Below, in pieces: positions 6,294 to 6,382 of a stretch of DNA of 6,382 nucleotides (within the stretch, counting starts at the first letter, position 1; each line of letters begins with the position of its first letter). Origin of the DNA: Prevotella sp. UBA7782 (lineage in GTDB: Bacteria > Bacteroidota > Bacteroidia > Bacteroidales > Bacteroidaceae); assembly GCA_002480935.1 (NCBI GenBank), contig DLDC01000199.1:1-6382 (forward strand), read 5' to 3'. The translations under genes were made by a program, and so were the position numbers. Under the pieces are notes generated by a model. It had not been told where the DNA came from. It worked only from the letters and a program-made list of their open reading frames with translations, and did not search any database.

Positions 6294-6382
6294 TGTTAGT
6301 GGTTGATTGCTGAACGTGGAAGCGGGCACCGGGACGGCCAGCCTCCTACGGCAAGCATAATAATTACACCCTAAATGTAGGG
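6294..6382. other. Right-edge intergenic DNA ending in a partial palindrome
   Basis: GC-rich up to about 6350 (GCGGGCACCGGGACGGCCAG), then AT-rich. The window ends in CCCTAAATGTAGGG (6369-6382), where CCCTA and TAGGG pair over a 4-nt loop. The preceding ACA would extend the stem if TGT follows beyond the edge. It could be a terminator stem of a neighbouring gene or a dispersed palindromic repeat; the cut-off prevents a decision. Confidence 0.35.

Noticed and set aside
6020..6313. Plus-strand 97-codon frame, possibly a small membrane protein
   Set aside because: The hydrophobic start comes from T-rich DNA, the tail is the dispersed repeat, and no promoter or ribosome site was evident.
1..6382. 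CRISPR array, tRNA, rRNA or transposase
   Set aside because: No regularly spaced repeats, cloverleaf, rRNA signature or transposase-like protein was found. The two direct repeats have no terminal inverted repeats or transposase between them.

Overview
The window suggests a member of the phylum Bacteroidota, most likely a Prevotellaceae-type Bacteroidales. The evidence is an Omp28-type lipoprotein, a DUF6029-type outer-membrane barrel, two proteins ending in the 'KGLNIVK..DG' form of type IX secretion (T9SS) C-terminal domain, signal peptides cleaved before Gln, and a TAnnTTTG-type promoter element with no obvious Shine-Dalgarno sites. Genus and species cannot be fixed from the sequence alone.

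Layout. All five convincing genes lie on the minus strand and read right to left as one compact transcription unit. Positions 5874-6382 hold no convincing gene. They contain a promoter-like -7 box (5971-5978), a 12-bp perfect palindrome just upstream of it (6001-6012), and a leader with a small UUCG-loop hairpin (5925-5938). The genes follow in order: a periplasmic TlpA-like thioredoxin (5385-5873), a DUF6029-like outer-membrane beta-barrel (3631-5385, joined to the previous gene by a TAATG stop/start overlap), an Omp28-like lipoprotein with a CxxC thioredoxin-like motif (2827-3621), a 222-residue secreted beta-rich protein with a T9SS-type C-terminal domain (2132-2800), and a 635-residue secreted Omp28-like protein with a CxxC motif and the same kind of C-terminal domain (187-2094). 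Gaps between genes are 37 nt or less. A 7-bp hairpin and then a strong intrinsic terminator (82-116) close the unit.

How the genes may work together. Three of the five products carry a thioredoxin-type CxxC motif (WCHPC, CVNC, CPNC). The other two each carry a C-x4-C cysteine pair (CSGGVC, CSFGSC). The predicted locations run from periplasm (TlpA) through the outer membrane (barrel, lipoprotein) to the cell surface or outside (two T9SS-type cargo proteins). One reading is an envelope-spanning thiol/disulfide relay or disulfide-maturation module. The individual families are known or partly known; the joint function is inference.

Flanks. An imperfect direct repeat (a 22-nt core matching 20/22) lies just outside each end of the unit, at 25-66 and 6252-6293. 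It looks like a dispersed intergenic repeat and may have served in recombination. The window ends inside a possible palindrome (6369-6382).
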